From positions 5,503,018 to 5,567,017 of the forward strand of contig NZ_JH976537.1 in NCBI RefSeq assembly GCF_000309385.1: a DNA stretch of 64,000 bases. Direction: 5' to 3'. The first letter of the stretch is position 1. Every line of letters starts with the position of its first letter. Positions 1-12,412 of the stretch are shown piece after piece. A program made the position numbers and the translations under genes. The notes beneath the pieces are model-generated. The model did not search any database and was not told where the DNA came from. It saw only the letters and a list, made by a program, of their open reading frames with translations. This DNA comes from Nodosilinea nodulosa PCC 7104. GTDB taxonomy: Bacteria > Cyanobacteriota > Cyanobacteriia > Phormidesmidales > Phormidesmidaceae.

Positions 1-348
1 CCCGCTGCCGAGCCTGGCGGCGGAGATACGACCGGGGGGCAGCGCCTGCTCGACCAGCTCAGCGAACACCTGAGCGAGGATATTGCGATTCAGCCGGTGC
101 GCTGTATGGCCGCCTGCGATCGCGCCTGCAATGCCGCCCTCACCGCCCCCGGCAAGCTCACCTTTATCTTTAACGACCTCTCGCCCCAGCAGGCGGCCCC
201 GGAACTGGCCGAGTTTTGCCGACAGTACGCCGAGGCTGAGATGGGCAAGGTGCCCTACGGGCTGCGATCGCCCGCCATTAAGCAGGCCACCGCCTACGTG
301 CTGCCGCCGCTGGTGGCTGAGGCGGTGGAGGGGGCGATCGCCCGGTAG
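1..348 (+). CDS. DUF1636 family metal-binding-like protein (5' end outside window)
   Basis: The frame is open from the first base and ends at TAG, so the start lies upstream of the window. The visible part carries the VRCMAACDRAC stretch and a following FIFNDLS...ELAEFCRQY segment, which I recognise as typical of DUF1636, a small Cys-containing predicted metal-binding family common in cyanobacteria and proteobacteria. The C-terminal PPLVAEAVEGAIAR helix is a normal end. Function is unknown; some relatives sit next to cobalamin or metal-transport genes, but that context is not visible here. It converges on the next gene across an octamer repeat array that begins on the last base of its stop codon. 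Confidence 0.8.
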   Translation, partial: PAAEPGGGDTTGGQRLLDQLSEHLSEDIAIQPVRCMAACDRACNAALTAPGKLTFIFNDLSPQQAAPELAEFCRQYAEAEMGKVPYGLRSPAIKQATAYVLPPLVAEAVEGAIAR

Positions 349-440
349 TGGGGGAGTGGATGAGTAGGAGGGTGGGAGGGTGGATGAGTGGGATCTATAC
401 CCATCACCCATCTACCCCATCACCCCATCCACCCCATCAC
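348..440. repeat. Octamer-period array with inverted arms between two stop codons
   Basis: The left arm (348-395) reads as six consecutive 8-nt words: GTGGGGGA, GTGGATGA, GTAGGAGG, GTGGGAGG, GTGGATGA, GTGGGATC. The right arm (about 401-440) is the C-rich counterpart (CCCATCAC, CCCATCTAC, CCCATCAC, CCCATCCA words) and could pair imperfectly with the left arm. It fills the whole gap between two convergent genes, starting on the last base of one stop codon and reaching the other stop codon. It may act as a two-way transcription end. Similar arrays occur near 50617, 51211, 55372 and 59477. Confidence 0.7.
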
Positions 441-937
441 TCCCGCCCGACAATCTCAAACTCCAGCCCAAACCCCCGCGCCAAATCACAGGTCTGGTGG
501 TCGGTAATATTCGTATCGCTCAGCTCCAGGTTGTAGAAGCTGACGGCGGGGTGGGTGAAGTACGGCCCGGCGTGCCAGGTGCCCACCTCCAGCTTGATAA
601 AGCAGTTGCCGGGGATATGAAAGGCCCGAATTGATGGCGGGTTGGGCTGCTCTGCTGCCCCGGGCGGAGCCACCGCCATTAGCCAGTCTTTGCCCTCCAG
701 CGCTCCCAGGCACTGAGTGCAGCGCTGGTGCCGAGTAACGGTGCGAAACCGGGTGCCTCTATTTTTCAGGGTCATGATGTAGAAGCGGGGAATGCCAGCA
801 TCCAGCTTGAGTTGTGCATCGGCAGGGCCAAAGGGAGCTTCATCATGGCTGGGGAAGATGACTTGGCCAAAGGGAGCAAAGTCTGCCGCAGTAATGGGTT
901 GGGCAGAGAGTTGGTAGAGGGTCAGGGGTAAGGCCAT
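437..937 (-). CDS. Ureidoglycolate lyase-like protein (AllA family)
   Basis: A 166-residue protein of the usual AllA length, with the family signatures PFGQVI near the N-terminus, a central FYIMTLKNRGTRF strand, CTQCLGALEGKDWLMAVAPP, and the HIPGNCFIKLEVGTWHAGP cupin core, in which the conserved Lys and His lie. AllA splits ureidoglycolate to glyoxylate and urea in allantoin or purine breakdown. Many cyanobacteria carry this single homologue without an allantoin pathway nearby, so the real substrate is unsure. The start ATG is preceded by a purine-rich AGCGAGGAGC element. The neighbours do not suggest an operon. Confidence 0.8.
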   Translation of the reverse strand: MALPLTLYQLSAQPITAADFAPFGQVIFPSHDEAPFGPADAQLKLDAGIPRFYIMTLKNRGTRFRTVTRHQRCTQCLGALEGKDWLMAVAPPGAAEQPNPPSIRAFHIPGNCFIKLEVGTWHAGPYFTHPAVSFYNLELSDTNITDHQTCDLARGFGLEFEIVGRE

Positions 938-1139
938 AGTGCTCCTCGCTTTGAATGGGCAGAGGATAGAAGCTTTGCGCTGGTATTAGGCAGCCCGCGC
1001 CATGAGGTTGGTTTCACACAGCTAGAAGCCAACAGCCACGGCTCTTTCTCCCCTGACAACAGATTTAATTCTAAAGGGTGTAGCAAAGGCCACTGGTTAT
1101 ACCCCTACGAAAGGTCGTAATCGAGGAAGAAGATGCGTT

Positions 1140-1382
1140 ATGACCTGTGACCATGCCAGAGCGTTAGCCCTGGCCAAAGCAGGGCAGTGGGATGCTGCCC
1201 ACGAGCTAGTGCAGCCCTATAGCGATCGCAACTCCTGCCTGATTCACGCCTACCTGCATCGGGTCGAGGGCGACCATGGCAACGCTCGCTACTGGTATCG
1301 GCAGGCTGGGGAAACCATGCCTGCCAATACGCTGGAGGAGGAATTGGAGCGCTTAGCTGATGCGATCGCGGGCCAGGCGTGA
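1140..1382 (+). CDS. Small conserved hypothetical protein, TPR-like helices
   Basis: An 80-residue protein beginning MTCDHARALALAKAGQWDAA. The pattern of alternating helices, with Leu/Ala spacing, a W near position 18 and the YLHRVEGDHGNARYWYRQAG motif, resembles a short TPR-like hairpin pair that I have seen in small bacterial proteins of unknown role. It has no signal peptide or membrane segment. An ATG seven bases upstream is followed at once by a stop in another frame, so this ATG is the better start, with GAGGAAGAAG as a possible ribosome site. It is followed by a convergent membrane-protein gene. Function unknown. Confidence 0.6.
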   Translation: MTCDHARALALAKAGQWDAAHELVQPYSDRNSCLIHAYLHRVEGDHGNARYWYRQAGETMPANTLEEELERLADAIAGQA

Positions 1383-1414
1383 ATAGATTCATTGGCTCGC
1401 CGTTGGGCAGCCTG

Positions 1415-2011
1415 TCACGTACGGCCACTATGGCGTAGAGCCAGCAACCGATGCATCACCATAGCGGTCATGGTGGCAGAAATACCCCACATCATGGCGA
1501 TCGCAACGGAGCCCGCCAAAATCAACCCGGTGGTTGTGTGGCCGATAGCTCGGGTAACAGAACCCAAAATAAACCAGCCCAGCCCCCAGCTAACCGCGCC
1601 GCTAATAACTTGAATTAAAACCCACCAGGCCATGCCAGGAATCTGGGTATAAAAGACCAGCCCCTGAATACCACCGATTATCAGGCCCCCAACGGCTCCA
1701 CTCATAATTAAGCTGCTGTGAAAGGCAATGTAGGGCCGCACCATTCTGCTCAGCACTAACCCTAACATCGTGGCCAGGGTCCATCGCACCGTTCCCGAAG
1801 CTCCCAAACGCAGCATTGACCCCTGCAAGAGACCGACTGCAGCTCCCAGAACGTAGGGAATGACTAGGTTTTGCCCAGCAGGGACGCTAATTGTGGCTAA
1901 TCCACAGCCTAAAACCGTCAGGCCAACCCAGAGGGAGCAGAACGTCCAGGCCCTGTGAGGGGGATAGTTGGCGGCCAAAAACAGGGGACGATTAAGGGTA
2001 GAAAGATTCAT
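1415..2011 (-). CDS. Polytopic membrane protein of unknown function
   Basis: A 198-residue protein with five or six hydrophobic segments: near residues 25-45, 48-70, 78-95, 100-122, 128-155 and 160-185, many of them Gly-rich (for example GAVGGLIIGGIQGLV). The composition and the small-residue helix packing suggest an integral inner-membrane protein. No motif for a transporter or enzyme family could be recognised. It is a single gene, with an opposing small gene downstream and the repeat-rich zone upstream. Confidence 0.6.
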   Translation of the reverse strand: MNLSTLNRPLFLAANYPPHRAWTFCSLWVGLTVLGCGLATISVPAGQNLVIPYVLGAAVGLLQGSMLRLGASGTVRWTLATMLGLVLSRMVRPYIAFHSSLIMSGAVGGLIIGGIQGLVFYTQIPGMAWWVLIQVISGAVSWGLGWFILGSVTRAIGHTTTGLILAGSVAIAMMWGISATMTAMVMHRLLALRHSGRT

Positions 2012-2155
2012 GGGGATGGTGTTGACCTAACGTTGGGTCAGGGACGATACCGTCGATGGCGACTCTACCCCCTGCCAACAGCATACCCTTGCATCCTGAG
2101 GCGATAGCGTGATGCGAAACCACAAAACCCACGGGTGAGACGGCATGGACCGTTC

Positions 2156-2220
2156 CCCCCGTGGGTCGCCCTGCGGTTGACCCACGCTACGCTCAGGCAC
2201 AACCGAGCCGCGTAGCGTGG
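2156..2220. repeat. Dispersed double-hairpin repeat, copy 1
   Basis: The segment holds GTGGGTC (2161-2167) pairing with GACCCAC (2179-2185), then CCACGCTACG (2182-2191) pairing perfectly with CGTAGCGTGG (2211-2220). The two stems share bases 2182-2185, so they are mutually exclusive. A near-identical copy begins at 3416. Further ACCCACGGGTGA words flank it at 2128 and 2233. It looks like a REP or small non-autonomous repeat; no gene lies in it. Confidence 0.65.
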
Positions 2221-2284
2221 GTAGAGGCACGAGACCCACGGGTGAAACAGCACAGCGAAGGGGAATGCTTCACTTTTTTGGAAA

Positions 2285-2425
2285 CAGACTCGCCGTCCCC
2301 TCTTGGGAGGGGCTAGGGGTGGGTTAGTCTCGACCGTTGAACAGCTCATCGGTAAGAGCTGGCTGCTTTGGTGTCATCGTTTTGCCCCACCCCGCCCTCC
2401 GGGCACCCCTCCCAGGATGGGAAGA
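2285..2425. repeat. Cyanobacterial G/C-rich dispersed intergenic repeats
   Basis: The stretch contains a CCCCTCTTGGGAGGGG palindrome followed by GCTAGGGGTGGG, and about 80 bases later its complement-like form CCCCACCCCGCCCTCCGGGC with CACCCCTCCCAGGATGGG. Words like these occur many times between genes in filamentous cyanobacterial genomes. No credible reading frame crosses it. Together with copy 1 of the double-hairpin repeat it accounts for most of the 450-base gap between 2011 and 2465. Confidence 0.5.
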
Positions 2426-2464
2426 TGTTATCCCAAACTGAGGTTATCCAAATAGACGAGGGCC

Positions 2465-2752
2465 CTAAGGGGCCGGTCTTTGACCAACGCGCTGCAGGTA
2501 GCGCAGCACATCGCCGGGGTCGGGGCGAATCATCACTCCGGTGGCGGGCAGGGCGATCGCGCTTGGGTTCCACTCGATGCGATCGATCGCGTGGTACAGG
2601 TGCAGGTGGTCGATGGTGTGCTGGGTATCGGTCTCGCTGCCGACCAGGTACAGCCGCAGCCGTCTGCGCCTGCGCTGGGGCATGTCGTCGGGCCGCACGG
2701 GCAGGGCCGCCTCCGGTAACGGGGACGGCAGGAAGTATTGAATCTGTAGCAT
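2465..2752 (-). CDS. Small conserved hypothetical protein
   Basis: A 95-residue protein starting MLQIQYFLPSPLPEAALPV, with a basic run MPQRRRRRLRLYLVGS, then a TIDHLHLYHAIDRIEWNPSAIALP segment and a DPGDVLRYLQRV end. The chosen ATG has GGAGG 11 bases upstream; a longer frame without that signal is also open. I do not recognise the family with certainty, but the protein-like composition and good ribosome site argue that it is real. Its 3' end overlaps a GGGGCCGGTCTTTGACCA word that recurs at 21417. Confidence 0.5.
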   Translation of the reverse strand: MLQIQYFLPSPLPEAALPVRPDDMPQRRRRRLRLYLVGSETDTQHTIDHLHLYHAIDRIEWNPSAIALPATGVMIRPDPGDVLRYLQRVGQRPAP

Positions 2753-3032
2753 CTGAGGGGATTCCTCCACGAAGGGTTGGTAGGAATCCCCGAATATTCG
2801 GCCACCCCAAGACGCAGAGCTAACGCAGGGTGGCAAAATAAGCACAGCCTGTGGACAGCTTCGACCTGTCTACGGGTTAGGCGCTGGTTGGTGTTGCAAC
2901 CACCTTCCAGTGCCGACCAAATGTTCGGGGATGAAGTTGCACGGAAACAACTCTAGTCAAAAACATTACCCCATTCGCCCATCGCACACAACCGTAGGGC
3001 GACTTTGGATTTTGGCGACAGATTATGAGCAG

Positions 3033-3110
3033 CCGTAGGGTGCATTAGCGGTCCACAAATCCGCGCAAAGCCCCACAGTCTCTGCTTTTGGCCGCAATGC
3101 ACCACTCGCG
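3033..3110. repeat. Inverted-repeat element (GGTGCATTagCGG type), copy 1
   Basis: The left arm GTAGGGTGCATTAGCGG and the right arm GGCCGCAATGCACCAC are imperfect reverse complements about 45 bases apart. A related pair occurs at 4265-4330. These arms match a common cyanobacterial intergenic repeat type. No gene was found in the surrounding 770-base gap (2753-3523). Confidence 0.5.
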
Positions 3111-3199
3111 ATATCGGGCCTATTGCTTGATGCTGGGTTAGGTTTCCGTCGCTACGGAGGTTTAGGGCTAAAACTTGGGCGATAGTCGCTAATGCCCTG

Positions 3200-3405
3200 G
3201 CGTTAGTTAAAAACGGGTAGGCAATCTGGACTATTGCTTATGCGTTAGTGACTACGACTTAAGCAATACTAATAATTGGAGCAAAATTTCTGCGGTTTGT
3301 GCGGAGGTTGGGGCGAATTGGGCGGGCGATCGCTCAAAATGTGCACCCAACTATAGGCGTTGCTTAAGCGTTAGTTGATATCGCTTAAGCGTTAGTTATA
3401 AACGG
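3200..3405. repeat. GCGTTAGT word cluster with a 20-bp tandem repeat
   Basis: The word GCGTTAGT occurs at 3200, 3242, 3369 and 3389. The last two belong to a clean tandem pair: GCTTAAGCGTTAGTT is repeated with a 20-base period at 3363 and 3383. GTTAGTTAAAAACGG and GTTAGTTATAAACGG give further partial copies. No coding potential is seen. Role unknown; it could be a decayed small mobile repeat. Confidence 0.45.
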
Positions 3406-3415
3406 AGAAGTCTTA

Positions 3416-3479
3416 CCCCCGTGGGTCGCCCTGCGGTTGACCCACGCTACGATCAGCCAAACCGAGCCGCGTGGCGTGG
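3416..3479. repeat. Dispersed double-hairpin repeat, copy 2
   Basis: This nearly repeats 2156-2220: GTGGGTC (3421) with GACCCAC (3439), followed by CCACGCTACG pairing with CGTGGCGTGG (3470-3479), where one A-to-G change keeps pairing as G-U in RNA. The loop sequences differ (ATCAGCCAA against CTCAGGCAC), so it is a diverged copy whose stems are conserved better than its loops. Confidence 0.6.
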
Positions 3480-3523
3480 AGGGAACTGGTGCTTATTGGG
3501 TTGTAGCACCAGGGCAGAGGTGC

Positions 3524-3940
3524 TTACTCAAGATAAACTGCGGAACACGTGAATGCTTCCTCTGGGGTGCCGTAGAAGGTTCCGTTTGCGAGAAAACAGG
3601 GTTCATATTTTTCGTTGCTGTAGGTGTAGAAGGCGAAGCTCCAGCTATCCTCGTCGCCGAAGTAGCGCAGCCGGCACAGATGAAGCGGATTATTTCGCAT
3701 CCGCTCTAGGCATTCTTCCCGTGTTTCGGGAAAGTCTGGGGGTGGAAAATCAGGAGCCAGTACCGGCTCGACATAGGCGTCGATGTAGCAGAATTGGCCA
3801 CGGAAGCGAATATCGAGGCGATTATATTTGCCCACATAGTGTGTCTCGGCATAGCTCAAAATCCGCTGTCTGGTGCGCTCTTGAACTGCTTTGGGGACTT
3901 TAATACCGCCTGAATGAGGGTCATGGACCCAGGGTGCCAT
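3524..3940 (-). CDS. Conserved cyanobacterial protein downstream of an antitoxin-like gene
   Basis: A 138-residue soluble protein beginning MAPWVHDPHSGGIKVPKAVQ, with RTRQRILSYAETHYVGKYNRLDIRFRGQFCYIDAYVEP and a Tyr-rich SWSFAFYTYSNEKYEPCFLANG segment. I recall close relatives in many cyanobacteria but no known function. The start ATG has a clear AGGAGGAAC ribosome site. It lies 31 bases downstream of an antitoxin-like gene on the same strand, in the position usually held by a RelE/ParE toxin, although it shows no RelE-like fold signature that I can see. It could be a new toxin partner or only a neighbour. Confidence 0.65.
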   Translation of the reverse strand: MAPWVHDPHSGGIKVPKAVQERTRQRILSYAETHYVGKYNRLDIRFRGQFCYIDAYVEPVLAPDFPPPDFPETREECLERMRNNPLHLCRLRYFGDEDSWSFAFYTYSNEKYEPCFLANGTFYGTPEEAFTCSAVYLE

Positions 3941-3971
3941 AGAGTTCCTCCTGATTGGGGTTGGGCATAGT

Positions 3972-4196
3972 TCATTGCTGGCCCTTGATGGACGCTTTAA
4001 CGTCGTCCCAGGTCATAACATTGTCTGGATTGGCTTCGGTATCGTCGATTCGTCGATCTAGCTCTTGTTTTTGGGCATCGGTGAGATCGGGGTAGGCCTG
4101 TTCAGCGGCAATGCTGTCCCAAATGGCCTGGACGATATGGATTCTCTCTTCAAGAGGAAGGGAGGTGATTTCCTGGAGGGTGGCGGTGACATCCAT
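3972..4196 (-). CDS. Addiction-module component (antitoxin-like, PF09720 type)
   Basis: A 74-residue protein, MDVTATLQEITSLPLEERI... with the typical LPLEERIHIVQAIWDSIAAE core and the LDRRIDDTEANPDNVMTWDDVKASI tail of the small helical antitoxin family often paired with RelE/ParE toxins. The ATG chosen excludes a 14-residue extension that would need a TTG start. No RelE-like gene is next to it; the following same-strand gene is a conserved cyanobacterial protein of unknown fold. It may be an orphan antitoxin or part of an unusual pair. Confidence 0.8.
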   Translation of the reverse strand: MDVTATLQEITSLPLEERIHIVQAIWDSIAAEQAYPDLTDAQKQELDRRIDDTEANPDNVMTWDDVKASIKGQQ

Positions 4197-4264
4197 GGTG
4201 GTAACCGGGCAGGACGGCAGACAAAAAGGCTCTCTCAACTATAGATGCAACCTACACTGGCTTT

Positions 4265-4330
4265 GGTGCATTGGCGGGCATGGATATTGGTTCATTGCCC
4301 AGCTTGCCTACCGCCGAATGCACCCTACCG
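4265..4330. repeat. Inverted-repeat element (GGTGCATTggCGG type), copy 2
   Basis: GGTGCATTGGCGGG (4265) is opposed by CCGCCGAATGCACCCTACCG (4311), an imperfect inverted pair related to the element at 3033-3110. It lies in the leader of the antitoxin-like gene and next to the end of the TIR-CHAT gene. No reading frame is supported. Confidence 0.5.
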
Positions 4331-4340
4331 TTCGCGGGTG

Positions 4341-9157
<4,817 letters not shown>

Positions 9158-9158
9158 A

Positions 9159-9193
9159 AAACCTCCCATCCTTACTTGGTAAGCTGGAGGTTT
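9159..9193 (+). promoter_or_regulatory. Strong hairpin in the leader of the aminotransferase gene
   Basis: AAACCTCC (9159-9166) pairs with GGAGGTTT (9186-9193), and inside it CTTAC (9171-9175) pairs with GTAAG (9179-9183). A T-rich run (GTTTCGTTG) follows, 33 bases before the ATG. The shape is that of an intrinsic terminator or attenuator placed just ahead of the coding start. The leader contains no recognised riboswitch. It could instead end a transcript entering from upstream. Confidence 0.5.
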
Positions 9194-9225
9194 GTTTCGT
9201 TGATTGCAGAGTTGGGCAGTAAGGC

Positions 9226-10374
9226 ATGGATAACAAGTTGATGCTGATGATTCCGGGGCCGACCCCCGTACCAGAGCAGGTGCTGTTGGCCATGGCCAAG
9301 CACCCCATGGGCCACCGCAGCGGCGAATTTAGCGCCCTAATGGCCGAAGTCACCGAAAACCTCAAGTGGCTGCACCAGACCCAAAACGACGTGCTGGTGC
9401 TCTGCGCTAGCGGCACCGGGGCCATGGAAGCGGGCATTATCAACTTCCTCAGCGCGGGCGATAAGGTGCTGGTGGGCAACAACGGCAAGTTTGGCGAGCG
9501 CTGGGGCGACGTGGCCCGCGCCTACGGTCTCAATACCCAAGAAATCACCGCCGAGTGGGGCAAGCCCCTCAACCCCGATGACTTCAAAACGGCCCTGGAG
9601 GCCGATACCGCTAAGGAAATCAAGGCGGTGATTATTACCCACAGTGAGACCTCCACGGGGGTACTCAACGACCTGGAAACCATCAACCGTCACGTCAAGG
9701 CCCACGGCGCATTGATCATCGTCGATGCGGTGACCAGTTTGGGGGCTTGCTCCGTACCTGTCGATGAATGGGGCCTGGATGTAGTGGCGTCTGGCTCCCA
9801 GAAGGGATACATGATTCCGCCCGGTCTGGCTTTCGTCAGCGTCAGCGCCAAGGCCTGGGAAGCTTACGAAACGGCGACCCTGCCCAAGTACTACCTCGAC
9901 CTCAAGCCCTACAGCAAAGGGGCCGCAAAAAATACGACCCCCTTTACGCCGCCCGTAAACATGTTCTTTGCCCTCCAGGCGGCGCTGCAAATGATTCAAA
10001 AAGAAGGGCTGGAGGCCATCTTTGCCCGCCACGATCGCCAGAAGCGAGCCACCCGCGCCGCCATGGCTGCCCTCAACCTGCCGCTGTTTGGGGCCGACGA
10101 CTGCGCCAGCCCGGCGATCACTGCCGTCATGCCCCAGGGGGTAGAGGCCGAGCAAATTCGCTCGGTGATGAAAAAGCAGTTTGACATTGCCCTGGCCGGA
10201 GGCCAGGACCACCTGAAGGGCAAGATCTTTCGGATTGGTCACCTGGGCTTTGTGGGCGATCGCGACGTGCTCACCGCCATTGCATCGCTGGAGGCCACCC
10301 TCACCCACCTGGGCTTCGACCAGTTCACCCCTGGGGCCGGGGTAGCCGCCGCCGGGCAGGTGCTGCTGGCGTAG
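9226..10374 (+). CDS. Class V aminotransferase (alanine-glyoxylate / serine-glyoxylate type)
   Basis: A 382-residue PLP enzyme of normal family length. It starts MDNKLMLMIPGPTPVPEQVL, the family hallmark, and has HRSGEF, the ASGTGAMEA PLP-phosphate loop, D167 (VDAVTSLG) and the Schiff-base lysine K193 in SGSQKGYMIPPG. Relatives move amino groups from alanine or serine to glyoxylate in photorespiration; cyanobacterial members were once annotated as the soluble hydrogenase 42 kDa subunit. The substrate cannot be fixed from sequence. A hairpin lies in its leader and an intrinsic terminator directly follows it, so it is a single-gene unit. Confidence 0.9.
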   Translation: MDNKLMLMIPGPTPVPEQVLLAMAKHPMGHRSGEFSALMAEVTENLKWLHQTQNDVLVLCASGTGAMEAGIINFLSAGDKVLVGNNGKFGERWGDVARAYGLNTQEITAEWGKPLNPDDFKTALEADTAKEIKAVIITHSETSTGVLNDLETINRHVKAHGALIIVDAVTSLGACSVPVDEWGLDVVASGSQKGYMIPPGLAFVSVSAKAWEAYETATLPKYYLDLKPYSKGAAKNTTPFTPPVNMFFALQAALQMIQKEGLEAIFARHDRQKRATRAAMAALNLPLFGADDCASPAITAVMPQGVEAEQIRSVMKKQFDIALAGGQDHLKGKIFRIGHLGFVGDRDVLTAIASLEATLTHLGFDQFTPGAGVAAAGQVLLA

Positions 10375-10397
10375 AGACCAGTTTCTTGTGATTGCAT

Positions 10398-10434
10398 GCC
10401 CCAGAGTTTTTCAAAAACCCTGGGGCATTTTTTT
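10398..10434 (+). terminator. Rho-independent terminator after the aminotransferase gene
   Basis: TGCCCCAG (10398-10405) pairs with CTGGGGCA (10420-10427), with an inner TTTTTCAAAAA that can extend the stem, followed by seven T. It lies 23 bases after the stop and just before the end of the convergent marC-type gene. Confidence 0.85.
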
Positions 10435-10442
10435 GTGAGTTT

Positions 10443-11114
10443 TTATGAGTCCAGCGGCTCGATATCAATGCCAAAGGCCTGGGCAGGCGGCAGCTGCAGC
10501 ACGCTGAGCAACCCGTCGAGCATGTACTGCACCGCCAGGGCCGCCAGCAGCACCCCCAGCACGCGGGTGACCACGTTGATGCCGATCTGGCCCAGCAGCT
10601 TGCCCAGGGGCTGCGACAGCAGCAAAAAGATATAGCACAGGATCAAAACGACCCCAGCCGCCGCCAGCACCACACTCAGACCCAGGTAGTAGTTGGTTGA
10701 CTCCCGCGACAGCACCAAAATGCTGGCCAAACTGCCCGGCCCCGCAATCAGCGGAATCGCCAAAGGAAAGACGCTCACGTCCTGCCGCGCCTCGGCCTCT
10801 TCGGCTTCGGCCTCGGTCTCTCGCTCCTGGTGGATAAAAATCATGTCGAGGGCAATCTTAAACAGCAGCACCCCCGCCGCAATTTGAAAGGCTTGCAGGC
10901 TAATGCCCAGGTTGTGCAGCACGTAGGCCCCCGTCAGCCCAAACACCAGCAGAATAGCGGCAGAAACGACAACGGCTCGGGTGGCAATTTGGGTTTGCTC
11001 CTCTTCGGTGCGATCGCTCACCAGGGCCAGGTAAAGCGGCGTCAGCCCCACCGGGTCAATGACGACAAACAGGGTCAAAAAGGCCTTGGCAAACAGCGGC
11101 AAAACAACGGGCAT
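10443..11114 (-). CDS. MarC family integral membrane protein
   Basis: A 223-residue protein with six membrane segments and the MarC signatures: FLTLFVVIDPVGLTPLYLAL at the first helix, a central acidic loop (ERETEAEAEEAEARQD) and the PLAIPLIAGPGSLASILVL motif in the fourth segment. MarC proteins are inner-membrane proteins of uncertain role, once linked to multiple antibiotic resistance without proof. The length is typical. A tRNA-Gly gene lies upstream on the same strand, with about 200 bases between. Confidence 0.85.
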   Translation of the reverse strand: MPVVLPLFAKAFLTLFVVIDPVGLTPLYLALVSDRTEEEQTQIATRAVVVSAAILLVFGLTGAYVLHNLGISLQAFQIAAGVLLFKIALDMIFIHQERETEAEAEEAEARQDVSVFPLAIPLIAGPGSLASILVLSRESTNYYLGLSVVLAAAGVVLILCYIFLLLSQPLGKLLGQIGINVVTRVLGVLLAALAVQYMLDGLLSVLQLPPAQAFGIDIEPLDS

Positions 11115-11317
11115 AGGGTCGCCTGGGAAATTTTCTAAAATCTAGCGCCGTTTGGACCAGATGGAAATTTTTTGTCGACAGGAAAACTCTGAACACAGCT
11201 CAATACCGTTCGTCCCCCGGCGACCTGGCCCTAGTTATCGAACGCTTGGCCAAGTCAAGCCAGCCCCATTGCTGGAACAGGGAGCCTTGGCAAAGACCTA
11301 CAGATTCAACCTTAATA

Positions 11318-11389
11318 AGCGGGTAACGCGATTCGAACGCGCGACATTCACCTTGGCAAGGTGACGCTCTACCACTGAGCTATACCCGC
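11318..11389 (-). tRNA. tRNA-Gly (anticodon GCC)
   Basis: On the minus strand the sequence folds as a cloverleaf: acceptor GCGGGTA with TACCCGC and discriminator T, D-arm GCTCAGTGGTAGAGC, anticodon arm CACCTTGCCAAGGTG with GCC in the loop, and T-arm GCGCGTTCGAATCGCGT. The CCA end is not encoded. GCC reads GGC and GGU glycine codons. No repeat pair suggesting an integrated element flanks it. Confidence 0.95.
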
Positions 11390-11489
11390 ACAAAAACCAG
11401 ACCTGAAAACAACCATCAGCTGGTTTTGACTTTATCTAGAATCTCAAAAAAGTGTGACTATGTCAACATTTTTTTGAATTTGTTCGAGC

Positions 11490-12065
11490 TTACACAGAGC
11501 CAGCATCGGGGGCAATGACCGGCTGTGCTGACACCGCAACTCCAGGCCCCAGACGGGCGGCACCGTTACCGCTGCCGCTGCCCAGCGCCGAGTGGATCCC
11601 ATCCATGAGGCTGGCCATTTCCAGAGCGCTCATGGCGTAGTCCCACCCGTGGTTAGCTTTGATGCCAGCCCGCTCTAGGGCCTGCTGGAGGGTGTCGGTC
11701 GTGAGGACGCCAAAGATAATGGGGACCCCAGTCTGAAAGCCCGCCGCCGCTATGCCCTTTGCCACCTCTGCCGCCACATAATCAAAGTGGGGGGTGGAGC
11801 CGCGAATGACGGCCCCCAAGCAAATAATGGCGTTATAGCGCCCGCTGAGGGCAAGCTGCCGCGCCACCAGCGGAATCTCAAAGCTACCGGGCACCCAGGC
11901 ATAGTCGACCTGAGTGCCCTCGGGGTTAACGTCGATACCGTGACGCTTGAGGCAGTCTTGACAGCCCTCCAGCAGTTTGCCCGTAACTAGATCGTTGAAT
12001 CGGCCCAGCACGATGGCAAATCGGGGAGACCCTGTGGAAACTAACGTGCCTTCAAATACCGCCAT
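11490..12065 (-). CDS. ribH: 6,7-dimethyl-8-ribityllumazine synthase
   Basis: The penultimate enzyme of riboflavin synthesis, joining 5-amino-6-ribitylaminouracil and dihydroxybutanone phosphate. The 191-residue protein has the family motifs: VLGRFND at the N-terminus, [32 protein letters not shown] with the catalytic-site His, and [20 protein letters not shown]. The last 30 residues are a Gly/Ala-rich extension beyond the usual core (about 155 residues). It lies 13 bases downstream of psbZ on the same strand, a pairing known in other cyanobacteria, so the two are probably co-transcribed. Confidence 0.95.
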   Translation of the reverse strand: MAVFEGTLVSTGSPRFAIVLGRFNDLVTGKLLEGCQDCLKRHGIDVNPEGTQVDYAWVPGSFEIPLVARQLALSGRYNAIICLGAVIRGSTPHFDYVAAEVAKGIAAAGFQTGVPIIFGVLTTDTLQQALERAGIKANHGWDYAMSALEMASLMDGIHSALGSGSGNGAARLGPGVAVSAQPVIAPDAGSV

Positions 12066-12078
12066 AAATAATTAGTAT

Positions 12079-12267
12079 CTACACCACAAAGTAGTTGAGG
12101 CCGCCAACGACAACCACCAGCGCACCCCAGATCACAGAGCCAAACAGAATCAGCCGCTTAGACTGATCCCAGTCTTGGGGAGAGGCGTAGGCTACGGGCA
12201 CATACACCACCAGCACAAAAGACATCAGCACCAGGGCAAACAGCGCGAGTTGAAACAGAATTACCAT
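12079..12267 (-). CDS. psbZ: Photosystem II protein PsbZ (Ycf9)
   Basis: A 62-residue, two-helix thylakoid protein (helices about 3-24 and 38-60) with the recognisable linker [18 protein letters not shown] and the C-terminal GLNYFVV. PsbZ sits at the edge of photosystem II and helps its interaction with antenna proteins. The length is exactly that of the family. It is the first gene of a probable psbZ-ribH unit and is divergent from the CCA-enzyme fusion gene. Confidence 0.95.
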   Translation of the reverse strand: MVILFQLALFALVLMSFVLVVYVPVAYASPQDWDQSKRLILFGSVIWGALVVVVGGLNYFVV

Positions 12268-12412
12268 TGGTTTATCTTTGCTCTCTCAAACACAGCAGCG
12301 GAGACGGCGGTAGGCAACCCGGCGAGTAGCCCTAGCCCAGGTTAACAGCCACACTACCCTAACCAGTACGCTATCAGAAAGAGGCGCCCCCGAAAAGCAT
12401 GATTTCAAAAGT

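Noticed and set aside
9337-10308. Long 323-residue open frame antisense to the aminotransferase
   Set aside because: It is a compositional mirror of a well-supported PLP enzyme gene, with no family motifs and a poor start context.
11318-11389. tRNA-Gly as an integration site of an island
   Set aside because: No integrase gene or repeated tRNA end is visible on either side.
12066-12412. Riboswitch (FMN) control of the psbZ-ribH unit
   Set aside because: The short upstream region shows none of the conserved FMN-aptamer segments that I can recognise.
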